A stretch of DNA of 11,600 nucleotides from Nitrospirota bacterium (lineage in GTDB: Bacteria; Nitrospirota; Thermodesulfovibrionia; Thermodesulfovibrionales; JdFR-85), in assembly GCA_013152195.1 (NCBI GenBank), contig JAADGU010000127.1, forward strand, positions 1 to 11,600, read 5' to 3'. Shown here in pieces: positions 4,884 to 11,600 of this stretch. Each line of letters opens with the position of its first letter. Position 1 is the stretch's first letter. The translations under genes and the position numbers were made by a program. The notes beneath the pieces are model-generated. The model saw only the letters and a list, made by a program, of their open reading frames with translations. It was not told the DNA's origin and made no database searches.

Positions 4884-6826
4884 CAAGATTCCTCCCGTAT
4901 CTTTTCCTGATTCTCCTGTCATTCTGTCTCTATTCAGACCTTCCTGACAGAAGACCTGTAATCTTTTCAATAGTCTTTATCCTATTTATCTCCAGTGCCT
5001 TATACAGGTATTCAAAACACCGCAGCGAGCTGTTTCTCCTGATATTCGGGGTTCAGGCCTTTTTTGAGGCTTTTTTTCAGGTAAAAGCCTCCGGCTGGCT
5101 TCACCTTGTAAATATCCCCCTTATGGTGGCTTCGGCCCTTTTCCTCAGCGTTAAATCCTTTCTAATCCTGATGTCTTTGCAGCCCCTGCTTCATGGCAGG
5201 GAATTATTGTCCTCGGGGCGTATGGATGCATTGGTTCTGCTGGGCATTGTATTGCTGACATCCCTGCCGGTCAACCTCTATCTATATAAACTGAAAAACA
5301 GGATGAAGGATTACAATGAGTCCTTTAACAAACTGCAGAGCCAGGCCAAGGAGCTTGCGGATAATGCCCCTTCCTTTAATGATGATACCCTGATGTCCCG
5401 GTATTTAACAGATGTTCTGGAGGTGGAAGATGATATCCTCGGGCTTTTGAAGATAGCTGAGAAGGCAATGGTGGCAGATGCGGTCAGCCTCTTTATAAAT
5501 GAGGACAGCGGGCTTGTCTGCAGGCTGTCCTCGGGCAGGTCCGGCATAGTTACCACGGGTGACGGATTGATATATACGGTCTTCAGAAGCGGCAAACCCC
5601 TGCTTCATTATTCCGAATCTCCGGGTAAGGATATCAGGCCGGGGTATCTGAGGGATGAAGAGATTGCAACGCTGCTTGCTGTTCCTGTCATGGAACTCTC
5701 AACCTCTATCGGAGTATTGAGTGCCGACAGCTCGAGATATCGTGCCTTTGATCAGCAGGACATAGGGTTAATGGAACTCGTAGCGCGTGAAACAGCCAAA
5801 ATCCTTAAGAGGCAGAGGGTATATTCCCAGATTCAGCTGTCATACAGGAGTCTCCGGATACTGCATGAGGAGAGTGCTCCCCTTGCAAGGTCGCTTGAGC
5901 TTTCAGCCCTTTGCGAGAGGATTGTGGAGAGCGCTGCAAGGGTTTCCGGGGGCAAGGTAGTCCTGTTACTGAAAAAAGGCCGTTCATATGACCTGTTTAC
6001 AAAAGGGGCCGGGTATCTGAATGAAAAGAAGGTAACTTCACTCAAGGGAACACTGCTTGAGATGGTTCATGCCAACAGGGATCCCCTTTATCATCCGGAT
6101 GTGAGCGGTTTCAGGACGAGGGTGCTTCCATTCCATTTCAGGGGCATAAAATCGGTTCTTGCCCTGCCGCTCTTTCATGGGGCGAAGATTAAAGGTATAC
6201 TTACGGTCCTTTCGGAAAGAAAGAATGCCTTCAATTCAATGCAGATTAATCTGCTCGAGATCCTGGTGAACCAGGCATCTGTAAGTATTTCAAATGTCCT
6301 CCTGCATGAGGAGATCAAGAAGATGGCTTTCACCGATGGCTTGACGGGTCTCTTTAATCACCGCCATTTCAAGAAAAAACTGTCGGAGGAGTTCAAGAGG
6401 TCGGAACGTTTCGAAGATACACTCTCTCTTATACTTGCGGATATCGACCATTTCAAAAAGGTGAATGATACCTTTGGACATCCTGTTGGCGATATTGTGC
6501 TGAAGGGTGTGGCAGGGATAATCAGCAGGACCGTCAGGGATATAGACATACCGGCGAGGTATGGGGGAGAGGAGTTTGCCATTCTGGTGGTGAAGACGGA
6601 TGCAAAGGGTGCCAAGAAGATAGCTGAAAGGGTAAGAAAGAATATAAAAGCTCATGACTTTAAGGTAGAAGGTAATCTGTTGAAAGTTACCGTGAGTCTC
6701 GGTATAGCCTCATATCCTGCTGATGTAACAAACGGGGATGAACTGGTCGAAAAGGCGGATCAGGCACTTTATGCTGCCAAAAAAGGGGGCAGGGACAGGA
6801 CAGTGCTTTACGGGGAGTTGAAGTGA
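4817..6826 (+). CDS. Membrane-bound GAF-GAF-GGDEF diguanylate cyclase
   Basis: The 669-residue protein has about five membrane segments (residues 22-40, 47-64, 70-88, 95-124, 136-157), a short coiled coil (158-182), two GAF-like sensor domains (about 205-332 and 360-497) and a C-terminal GGDEF domain (503-665). The signature is GGEEF (583-587), an active variant. Metal-binding Asp542 lies in LADIDHFKKVND. RDID (574-577) is the RxxD inhibitory site exactly five residues before the signature, so product feedback is expected. It should make cyclic di-GMP from two GTP at the inner membrane in response to unknown ligands. The start is uncertain: GTG 4817 has GAGGG about nine bases upstream but lies 67 bases inside the DUF507 gene. 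No ATG, GTG or TTG follows until after the second membrane segment; ATA 4871 or CTG 4880 are the only others near GAGGAGG (4851-4857). Confidence 0.9.
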   Translation: MGSPLQEVLQRGGGKKRQILGLTRFLPYLFLILLSFCLYSDLPDRRPVIFSIVFILFISSALYRYSKHRSELFLLIFGVQAFFEAFFQVKASGWLHLVNIPLMVASALFLSVKSFLILMSLQPLLHGRELLSSGRMDALVLLGIVLLTSLPVNLYLYKLKNRMKDYNESFNKLQSQAKELADNAPSFNDDTLMSRYLTDVLEVEDDILGLLKIAEKAMVADAVSLFINEDSGLVCRLSSGRSGIVTTGDGLIYTVFRSGKPLLHYSESPGKDIRPGYLRDEEIATLLAVPVMELSTSIGVLSADSSRYRAFDQQDIGLMELVARETAKILKRQRVYSQIQLSYRSLRILHEESAPLARSLELSALCERIVESAARVSGGKVVLLLKKGRSYDLFTKGAGYLNEKKVTSLKGTLLEMVHANRDPLYHPDVSGFRTRVLPFHFRGIKSVLALPLFHGAKIKGILTVLSERKNAFNSMQINLLEILVNQASVSISNVLLHEEIKKMAFTDGLTGLFNHRHFKKKLSEEFKRSERFEDTLSLILADIDHFKKVNDTFGHPVGDIVLKGVAGIISRTVRDIDIPARYGGEEFAILVVKTDAKGAKKIAERVRKNIKAHDFKVEGNLLKVTVSLGIASYPADVTNGDELVEKADQALYAAKKGGRDRTVLYGELK

Positions 6827-6921
6827 GATTCCTCTGCAGAGATGAGAGGTTGCTGGAAGCGATATGACAGAGTCTTTATCCTGTCGATAGATTTGATCTG
6901 GATACCCCCTTAATTTATTTA

Positions 6922-7638
6922 TTACTTCAGGGGACTTACAGCAAAGTCCAGGTCTACCCTTATCTTCTTGCCCCTTGCCCTTCCCTCCGGGGTCATGGCG
7001 ATATACTTTCCCGGGACATTAAAGACCATCTCTTTGTTATCCCAGATAACGGAACTGCTCTTTATGAGCCGCCCTGATAATACATCTTCAATGCTGACCC
7101 CTTTCATCTTTGTTTCATTCTTCTTGAAGTCAATGTATCCACTGCTGGCTTTGACAACCATGGAGGGCCTGTCAGCCCTGTATATCTTCAAAATAAGCCC
7201 CTTTATCACTCCCCTCGTTATAAGGCCCATCCCTTTTGCAGCAAACTTCTTGTCACCGTTCATAAGGGGCAAAACACCTTCACTAAAAGAGAACAAATCC
7301 GCCTTCGAAGACATTCCCTTATAGATGTGGATATCTAATCTGACATTGGTTAAGGTAGCCTCATTAAAGGGTTTTATATTGAAGATAAAGAATCTCCTGG
7401 GGTTTATCTTGAACTCGTCAGCTTCTATTTTGGTTACAAGCCTGTCACCCTGGTAGGTGCTGGCGGTAAAGCCTTGTATCCATACTGGATATGGAGATAC
7501 CTTTCTTGCCACAGGAGGCGTTGCAGTCTCCTTCCTCTGGCCCCAGAGTATAAGCCCGAGGGATAGTGTTGCAATAAATACCAAAAAGGCCTTTATTATT
7601 GTCCGCTGCACAGGTATATCCTCCATCACAATTGACAC
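6922..7638 (-). CDS. LptC-like single-pass envelope protein
   Basis: The 238-residue protein starts with a membrane anchor (about residues 13-33), followed by a Pro-rich linker and a periplasmic beta-rich domain. The segment IQGFTASTYQGDRLVTKIEADEFKI (about 53-77) is the LptC/LptA-type pattern 'a variable strand, then a residue pair, then AdeF', and repeated short strands continue to the end (ASSGYIDFKKNETKMKGVSI). LptC links the inner-membrane LPS extractor to the periplasmic LptA bridge. lptA and lptB are not adjacent here, and the protein is somewhat longer than usual LptC, so it may be a divergent or accessory member. It starts with GTG behind GGAAGG six bases upstream. A second GTG at 7611 with its own GGAGG is also possible. 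Confidence 0.62.
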   Translation of the reverse strand: MSIVMEDIPVQRTIIKAFLVFIATLSLGLILWGQRKETATPPVARKVSPYPVWIQGFTASTYQGDRLVTKIEADEFKINPRRFFIFNIKPFNEATLTNVRLDIHIYKGMSSKADLFSFSEGVLPLMNGDKKFAAKGMGLITRGVIKGLILKIYRADRPSMVVKASSGYIDFKKNETKMKGVSIEDVLSGRLIKSSSVIWDNKEMVFNVPGKYIAMTPEGRARGKKIRVDLDFAVSPLK

Positions 7639-7749
7639 ATTAATCCTTCCAGGTTGACAGATGAAGAAAAACTGTGTCTGAAAATCAGATACCTTTTATG
7701 CCTCCTTGTTGATCTCTCTGATGAGCCTTATCTATAGGTCGGTCGTTTC

Positions 7750-7793
7750 AGGTTAAAAGGGGAGCAGGCTCTTGCCTGCTCCCCTTTTAACCT
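7750..7793 (-). terminator. Perfect 20-bp hairpin, intrinsic terminator after the lipoprotein gene
   Basis: AGGTTAAAAGGGGAGCAGGC (7750-7769), loop TCTT and the exact complement (7774-7793) form a 20-bp stem. GC-rich inner pairs are flanked by A4 and T4, so each strand reads GCCTGCTCCCC followed by TTTT. It lies about 60 bases after the stop of the - strand lipoprotein gene and before the LptC-like gene. It probably ends the lipoprotein transcript and leaves the LptC-like gene to a promoter of its own in 7639-7750, which I could not place. Confidence 0.8.
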
Positions 7794-7854
7794 CCCTGCG
7801 GTATCAGGAGGCTATATGTACGGATGCACGTTGTCCCCGGGGGGCTCCCTCAAA

Positions 7855-10251
7855 TCAAGGGGTCAGGAGAAGGGTATATACCCAGATATCATCACTTCCT
7901 GCTCTGTTTGACCTGAACACGAGCCTCGTGCTGTCAGGGCTCCAGGCAGCACCACCATCGTCTTCTGGATTATCAGTAATCTGATTCTGCTCGGTGCCAT
8001 CACTATTCATAATCCAGACTTCCTTATTCCATGTCCTCATTGACCAGAATGCTATCTTGGAGCCATCCGGACTAAAATGTGGGTGTCCATTAGATGTCCA
8101 CCAGGTATTAGTAAGCTGGGTCGGGTTGCTTCCATCAGCGTCCATAACCCAGATCTCTCTGTTTCCTGTCCTTTCTGATTCAAATACTATCTTGGAACAA
8201 TCCGGCATCCAATCCGCACGCGTATCCGATGCAGCGTCGGCAGTAAGCTGATTCAGGCCCGATCCATCGGTATTCATAACCCAGATATCACGGTTTCCAG
8301 ACCTGTTGGAATCGAATACAATCTTGGTGCTATCCCCTGGACATACATCTGGCCGGTTGTCATTATCTGTATCAGAGGTGATCTGTGTCAGACCTGTGCC
8401 ATCTATGTTTATTATATAGATATCATAATTTCCGTTCCTGTCTGACTGGAAGATTATCCTGCCGTCAGGAGTCCAATGGGGCCTTGCATCATCTCCTGAT
8501 GCGCTTGCTACCGGAATTGGATTTGTCCCGTCAGAATCCATAATATATATGTCTCGGCTTCCCGTATCTCCTGAATGGAATACGATCTTTGTTCCGTCAG
8601 GGCTCCAGTCCGGATTACCCTCTGCTATTGAGTCAGTAGTTAGCTGGGTCGGGTTTTCAAAGATGTCGGCCGTGCCATCGCTATCGGTGTCAGTATTTAG
8701 CATATCGGGGGCATATCCGTTGAGTTGTATCAGTACACCGCCAAAGGAGGAGTCGGGCAGGAGTCCTGTGGCTTCATCCCCTACAAAGGGTGGCAGGAGC
8801 GCTCTCAGATTAATCCCTGTCACTGCAAAGAATTGACTCAGGTCTATGATGGTATCATCCGTGGTATCGGAAGGTGTGTCTCTGTCATCTATAGTTACAG
8901 TCGTTTCGCCATTGAGTGAGGCCTTGTAATTAGTAATATCTGTTTGTGTCTCTGTAATCTCTGAGGGTGTCATATCCCCAAGGTCGACAAGATCATCATC
9001 CTGATTGTCTGTCTCCGCCTTTATCTCATCGATGGCAGCATTCAAGTCATCGAGGGCACCTGAGAAGTAGTTTTTAGCGCTATTGAGGTTATCATTATAA
9101 GACGCTGACAGCGAAAGGAAGTTGGGGTAGTCACCAAGGAAAACCTCTGTAGTAGTATTTTCCTTGTTAACTTCTGCAGCTATATCCACATAAAGATTAT
9201 AAACATACTGTGTATAGAGGTTTGCTGCAAGACCTTCCAGTGCGGCCTTGAAGAAGAGGACATCCCCCTGGTCACTCTCTACCATGTCTTTGTCAAAAGG
9301 TTCTCTCCATTGTTTGTTAAAGTCTTGGGAGACAGCACTGAGGTTGGTAATTGCTCCTTCAATTTCCGGACGGACCTCATCGTAAAGAAACTTTTGAATG
9401 TCACTTCCATTGGGGGTATCACTTGGCAGGGGGTCGGAACATTCAATGGTGTCCCAGTTTGCACGTGCAGTAACTGAGGTGAGAGCGCCGCATCTGTCAA
9501 GGATATCCCCTAAGCTGTTCATATCACCGGGGGTTCCGTCAGAAAAGGTATCAGCGCTAATGGCTGCTACCCTTGTCAGTGCATAGAAGAATCTGGCGGT
9601 ATCAGCATCATTAGAGGTCGAGTCTCCTGCCAAATCCACAGCGGCCTTAAAGTAATTTCTTGCCTTGAGTATCCATCCATTTGACACTGCTTCAAGCCCA
9701 TTGGTTGTTAGTTGGTTCAGGGAATAGCCGGATGGAGGTTCGGGGTTGGTAATGGTGTCGGGTATATCAGGATTTTCTGCTCCACCGGACACTCCTGGAT
9801 AATTAGTTGGATTGTTTTGAGGTATGGCCTTTCCTTCCTGTCCTGTTGTATCTGTATCCACAAATCCAAGGTTGATAGTTGTTGAAGAGGCTAAGGAGAA
9901 AACATTGGTATCTCCATTACTATCAAAATACATGGGGTAGATACCGCCCAAAGTTATCAGATAAACCCTGATATTTTGTCCAACAGGGATTCCGGTGAGG
10001 GTAAAGGGATAGTTTCCATTTGCATCAGGTGTTTTGCCTGTCGTGTCGTCACTGGCAACTATATCCCCGCTATCATTCACTGCTACAATAGTGGTTCCGC
10101 TTACACTTCCGGAAATCGTTCCTGTCTCAGTGGTAGTTCCTCCGCTTTCCGTTGTGGTGGTTGTTCCCCCTCCACCACCACAGGCGTAAACTAAAAACAG
10201 GCAGGACATTACCAGCAAGAGTCTTATTCCTAATCTCTTTTCCTTCCTCAT
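7855..10251 (-). CDS. Lipoprotein with C-terminal PD40 (TolB-like) beta-propeller
   Basis: The 798-residue protein begins with a lipoprotein signal; Cys24 in LVYAC is the lipidation site, with an unusual Tyr at -2. A Gly/Thr-rich linker follows. Residues about 42-130 resemble a carboxypeptidase-regulatory-like beta domain (GTISGSVSG onward, with DANGNYPFTLTGIPVG). A long helical, perhaps TPR-like region covers about 175-450. A DTDSDGTADIFE calcium-binding-type loop lies near 520-532. Six PD40 blades fill 533-798, each with a W/F-S-P-D-x-x-x-I-V-F-x-S core and a RDIWVMNxDG strand. Blades 3 and 4 have altered cores (CPGDSTKI, WMPDCSKI). Such propellers bind proteins or ligands in the periplasm or outer membrane; the partner is unknown. 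AGGGGGA lies six bases before the start. Confidence 0.88.
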   Translation of the reverse strand: MRKEKRLGIRLLLVMSCLFLVYACGGGGGTTTTTESGGTTTETGTISGSVSGTTIVAVNDSGDIVASDDTTGKTPDANGNYPFTLTGIPVGQNIRVYLITLGGIYPMYFDSNGDTNVFSLASSTTINLGFVDTDTTGQEGKAIPQNNPTNYPGVSGGAENPDIPDTITNPEPPSGYSLNQLTTNGLEAVSNGWILKARNYFKAAVDLAGDSTSNDADTARFFYALTRVAAISADTFSDGTPGDMNSLGDILDRCGALTSVTARANWDTIECSDPLPSDTPNGSDIQKFLYDEVRPEIEGAITNLSAVSQDFNKQWREPFDKDMVESDQGDVLFFKAALEGLAANLYTQYVYNLYVDIAAEVNKENTTTEVFLGDYPNFLSLSASYNDNLNSAKNYFSGALDDLNAAIDEIKAETDNQDDDLVDLGDMTPSEITETQTDITNYKASLNGETTVTIDDRDTPSDTTDDTIIDLSQFFAVTGINLRALLPPFVGDEATGLLPDSSFGGVLIQLNGYAPDMLNTDTDSDGTADIFENPTQLTTDSIAEGNPDWSPDGTKIVFHSGDTGSRDIYIMDSDGTNPIPVASASGDDARPHWTPDGRIIFQSDRNGNYDIYIINIDGTGLTQITSDTDNDNRPDVCPGDSTKIVFDSNRSGNRDIWVMNTDGSGLNQLTADAASDTRADWMPDCSKIVFESERTGNREIWVMDADGSNPTQLTNTWWTSNGHPHFSPDGSKIAFWSMRTWNKEVWIMNSDGTEQNQITDNPEDDGGAAWSPDSTRLVFRSNRAGSDDIWVYTLLLTP
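7864..8660 (-). repeat. Tandem blade-coding repeats (about 130 bases per unit)
   Basis: The propeller section shows its protein repeat at DNA level: the strand coding for the IWVMN blade recurs as CATAAYCCAGAT-type words (+ strand reading) near 8007, 8141 and 8272, with more diverged copies near 8410 and 8538. Spacing is about 130 bases. It is a coding repeat, useful to know because it may recombine or misassemble. Confidence 0.55.
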
Positions 10252-10710
10252 TTTATTCCCCCTTCTCCTCGTTTTTTACAGAGCATTTTAACCTTGTTGT
10301 CTTTGTGCAGGATAACGTCAATGCCAGGTTTTTTTCTTTCATCATTACCTTGCCTACCTTAAGGTCGGCCTGTCATGTGTTGCACAGCGTGAAGTGGTGG
10401 CAGTTTTTTCCTCAGCAAATGCGTAAAAGGCATTTCGATTAATCCCGCCACAGGTTCTATCTGTCTTTCCTGTAGTTCTCAAGCCAACATGGTGATAAAT
10501 ATCTCGCAATAGTTATGCCAGTTCATAACCCTTCAATATTAAAGCGTTTTGGAAAATAGCCTGCCTGAAACGCCGTTATTATTACCGGGGAAACGCAATA
10601 GTTTTTCGATTGTTCGAAGGATTGCTGTTGATCCTGAGTCATTTGGCAATTCTTTAAGAAGCAGGATGCCCTGTTTTTCCCGTGCCTTGAGTGAAGCGGA
10701 ACCGAAAATC
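10252..10710. other. Gene-free region between divergent lipoprotein and HNH genes
   Basis: I find no open frame with a good ribosome site and no tRNA. The region must carry the promoter of the - strand lipoprotein gene; TTGACG and TAAAAT on that strand (complement near 10310 and 10290) are 25 bases apart, too far for a normal pair, so none is called. A 6-bp hairpin AAATGC/GCATTT with 7-base loop lies at 10417-10435, and ACAGG...CCTGT about 20 bases further on. Several AT-rich stretches occur, but no clear function. Confidence 0.45.
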
Positions 10711-10719
10711 TGTTATAAT
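10711..10719 (+). promoter_or_regulatory. Extended -10 promoter giving a leaderless HNH transcript
   Basis: TGTTATAAT (TATAAT at 10714-10719) ends only eight bases before the ATG at 10728. Transcription normally starts about seven bases past the -10, near 10726, so the mRNA would begin at or within about two bases of the start codon. TTGAGT at 10687-10692 is 21 bases away, too far for a good -35. No Shine-Dalgarno sequence is present, which agrees with a leaderless message. Confidence 0.6.
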
Positions 10720-10727
10720 AAAAAACC

Positions 10728-11042
10728 ATGTATTCTGATTTAAATTTTTTTCCTCAGGTAAGTGATGAGGAAGTAAACAGAGAGAAGAGAAAGGCCAGGG
10801 AGCTCAGGGCTACCAGGTGGTGGAGGAATAAGAAGGGTAGGGGTGTATGCTTTTACTGTGAAAAACAGATGTCGCCTGCGGAACTCACCATGGACCATGT
10901 AGTGCCTCTCATAAGGGGCGGCAAGAGCACAAAATCAAATATCGTTGCAGCCTGCAAGGAGTGCAATAACAAAAAGAAGTATATGCTGCCCATGGAGTGG
11001 GACGAATATACAGGGAACAGGGGTGGTGAGGAAGATGTATAG
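10728..11042 (+). CDS. HNH endonuclease family protein
   Basis: The 104-residue protein has a complete HNH fold of the zinc-stabilised type. Cys41-x-x-Cys44 and Cys76-x-x-Cys79 would hold a structural zinc. Asp56-His57 in LTMDHVVPL is the first catalytic strand with its general base, Asn71 the middle N, and Asn80 lies in the CKECNNKKK helix. The N-terminal 35 residues are highly charged with a WW pair and could contact DNA. Such small HNH proteins are found in phages, restriction systems and as stand-alone chromosomal genes; the target here is unknown. There is no ribosome site, and the promoter abuts the start codon. The stop overlaps the FabG-like gene by eight bases, so the nuclease gene leads a two-gene transcript. 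Confidence 0.9.
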   Translation: MYSDLNFFPQVSDEEVNREKRKARELRATRWWRNKKGRGVCFYCEKQMSPAELTMDHVVPLIRGGKSTKSNIVAACKECNNKKKYMLPMEWDEYTGNRGGEEDV

Positions 11043-11600
11043 TTTTGACGGTCGGGTGGCCCTTGTTACCGGCGGGACCAAAGGGATTGGAAAGGCTATA
11101 GCGCTCTGCCTTGCACGGGGTGGCGCAAAGGTTGTGGTCAACTATTCCTCTGATGAAGGGTCTGCTTCAGGTACAGAGGAGGAGCTCAGAAAGATAAATG
11201 GCTTCGGGCTTTCCCTGAAGGCGGATGTCTCGGATTCCCGGCAGGTGCAGGAGATGTTCGGGCAGATACTTGAGGCAACCGGCACCCTGGATATTGTCGT
11301 CAATAACGCAGGGATAATAAGGGATAGTCTGCTTATGCTGATGAAGGATGAGGACTGGAAGAGGGTCCTTGACGTCAATCTGACTGGTGTTTACAACTGC
11401 TCGAAGGCGGCACTCAGGCCCATGATTGGTGAGAAGTGGGGAAGGATAATAAATATTGTATCGCCTACGGCATTGATGGGCAGAACAGGGCAGACAAATT
11501 ATGCAGCCTCAAAAGGCGGAATTCTCAGCTTTACACGCTCTTTGTCGAGGGAGGTTGCAAGCTATGGCATAACGGTTAACGCCGTCAGCCCCGGTCTTAT
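11035..11600 (+). CDS. fabG: 3-oxoacyl-ACP reductase FabG-type (partial, 3' end cut by window)
   Basis: The first 188 residues of a short-chain dehydrogenase/reductase are present. TGGTKGIG (12-19) is the NADP(H)-binding turn, NNAG (90-93) the structural motif, and Asn115, Ser143, Tyr156 and Lys160 form the catalytic tetrad with normal Ser-Tyr spacing of 13. The order and words (RIINIVS, NYAASKGG, TVNAVSPG) match FabG closely, which reduces 3-oxoacyl-ACP to 3-hydroxyacyl-ACP in fatty acid elongation. Other SDRs, such as PhaB-type acetoacetyl-CoA reductases, look similar, so the substrate is not certain. A small insertion (GSASGTEEEL) follows the second beta strand. GAGG lies three bases before the ATG, a short spacing, and translation may be coupled to the overlapping HNH gene. 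Confidence 0.88.
   Translation, partial: MYSFDGRVALVTGGTKGIGKAIALCLARGGAKVVVNYSSDEGSASGTEEELRKINGFGLSLKADVSDSRQVQEMFGQILEATGTLDIVVNNAGIIRDSLLMLMKDEDWKRVLDVNLTGVYNCSKAALRPMIGEKWGRIINIVSPTALMGRTGQTNYAASKGGILSFTRSLSREVASYGITVNAVSPGL

Noticed and set aside
6827..6921. Terminator between the convergent GGDEF and LptC-like genes
   Set aside because: Only a bulged GACAG/CTGTC stem and short palindromes are present, with no T-run on either strand.
7690..7720. Leftward AAGGAGG followed by a possible leader peptide before the LptC-like gene
   Set aside because: No ATG, GTG or TTG at a usable distance; the nearest frame from ATA ends after four codons.
10411..10500. Possible cyclic di-GMP (GEMM) riboswitch, because of GCAAA, GCCACAGG...CCTGTAG words on the + strand
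   Set aside because: The core CGCAAAGCCAC and the tetraloop-receptor pairing of GEMM are missing, the first hairpin does not fit, and the HNH promoter lies downstream, so it would not control a gene.
10523..10729. Leftward 68-residue open frame covering the HNH promoter
   Set aside because: No ribosome site, no recognisable domain, and it overlaps the extended -10; it looks like chance.
11142..11378. Leftward open frame inside the fabG-like gene
   Set aside because: It is antisense to clearly conserved SDR motifs and has no recognisable product.

Overview
The window looks like part of a Gram-negative chromosome with moderate GC. The signs are an LptC-like envelope protein, a lipobox lipoprotein, and a ribosomal-protein operon (S6, SSB, S18) that runs into two DUF507 genes and a membrane-bound GAF/GGDEF protein. 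DUF507 proteins are known from Nitrospirota, Aquificota and Desulfobacterota-type bacteria, so a Nitrospirota or deltaproteobacterial-type host is likely. That placement is inference from gene content, not a phylogenetic result.

Region 1 (1-2700, + strand) is accessory in character. It holds a Uma2-family nuclease-like protein, an unrecognised 250-residue protein whose N-terminus resembles the DNA-binding arm domain of tyrosine recombinases, a two-gene MNT/HEPN (MntA/HepT-like) toxin-antitoxin module with intact catalytic motifs, and an unrecognised basic 74-residue protein. The small gene's stop codon lies inside a perfect 18-bp hairpin. About 450 bases without genes follow, containing a REP-like palindrome.

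Region 2 (3120-6830, + strand) is housekeeping: promoter, structured rpsF leader, rpsF, ssb, rpsR, two DUF507 genes and a diguanylate cyclase. The genes are tightly packed and partly overlapping, so they are probably one transcription unit. rplI, which often follows rpsR, is absent here. The leader can fold so that the rpsF Shine-Dalgarno sequence is paired next to a bulge containing CCG, matching the S6:S18 autoregulatory motif.

Region 3 (6922-10251, - strand) has an LptC-like single-pass envelope protein and, upstream of it in transcription order, a 798-residue lipoprotein ending in a six-bladed PD40 (TolB-like) propeller. A perfect 20-bp hairpin separates them and probably terminates the lipoprotein transcript. 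About 460 bases without a convincing gene follow.

Region 4 (10711-11600, + strand) has a small HNH endonuclease, apparently expressed from a leaderless transcript, overlapping by 8 bases the start of a FabG-type short-chain reductase that runs off the window.

A shared promoter element, the 9-mer TGTTATAAT (an extended -10), occurs before the MNT gene, the 74-residue gene and the HNH gene. I found no rRNA, tRNA, CRISPR array or intact insertion sequence. Most of the window is ordinary; the most informative items are the rpsF leader, the HepT/MntA module and the leaderless HNH gene.
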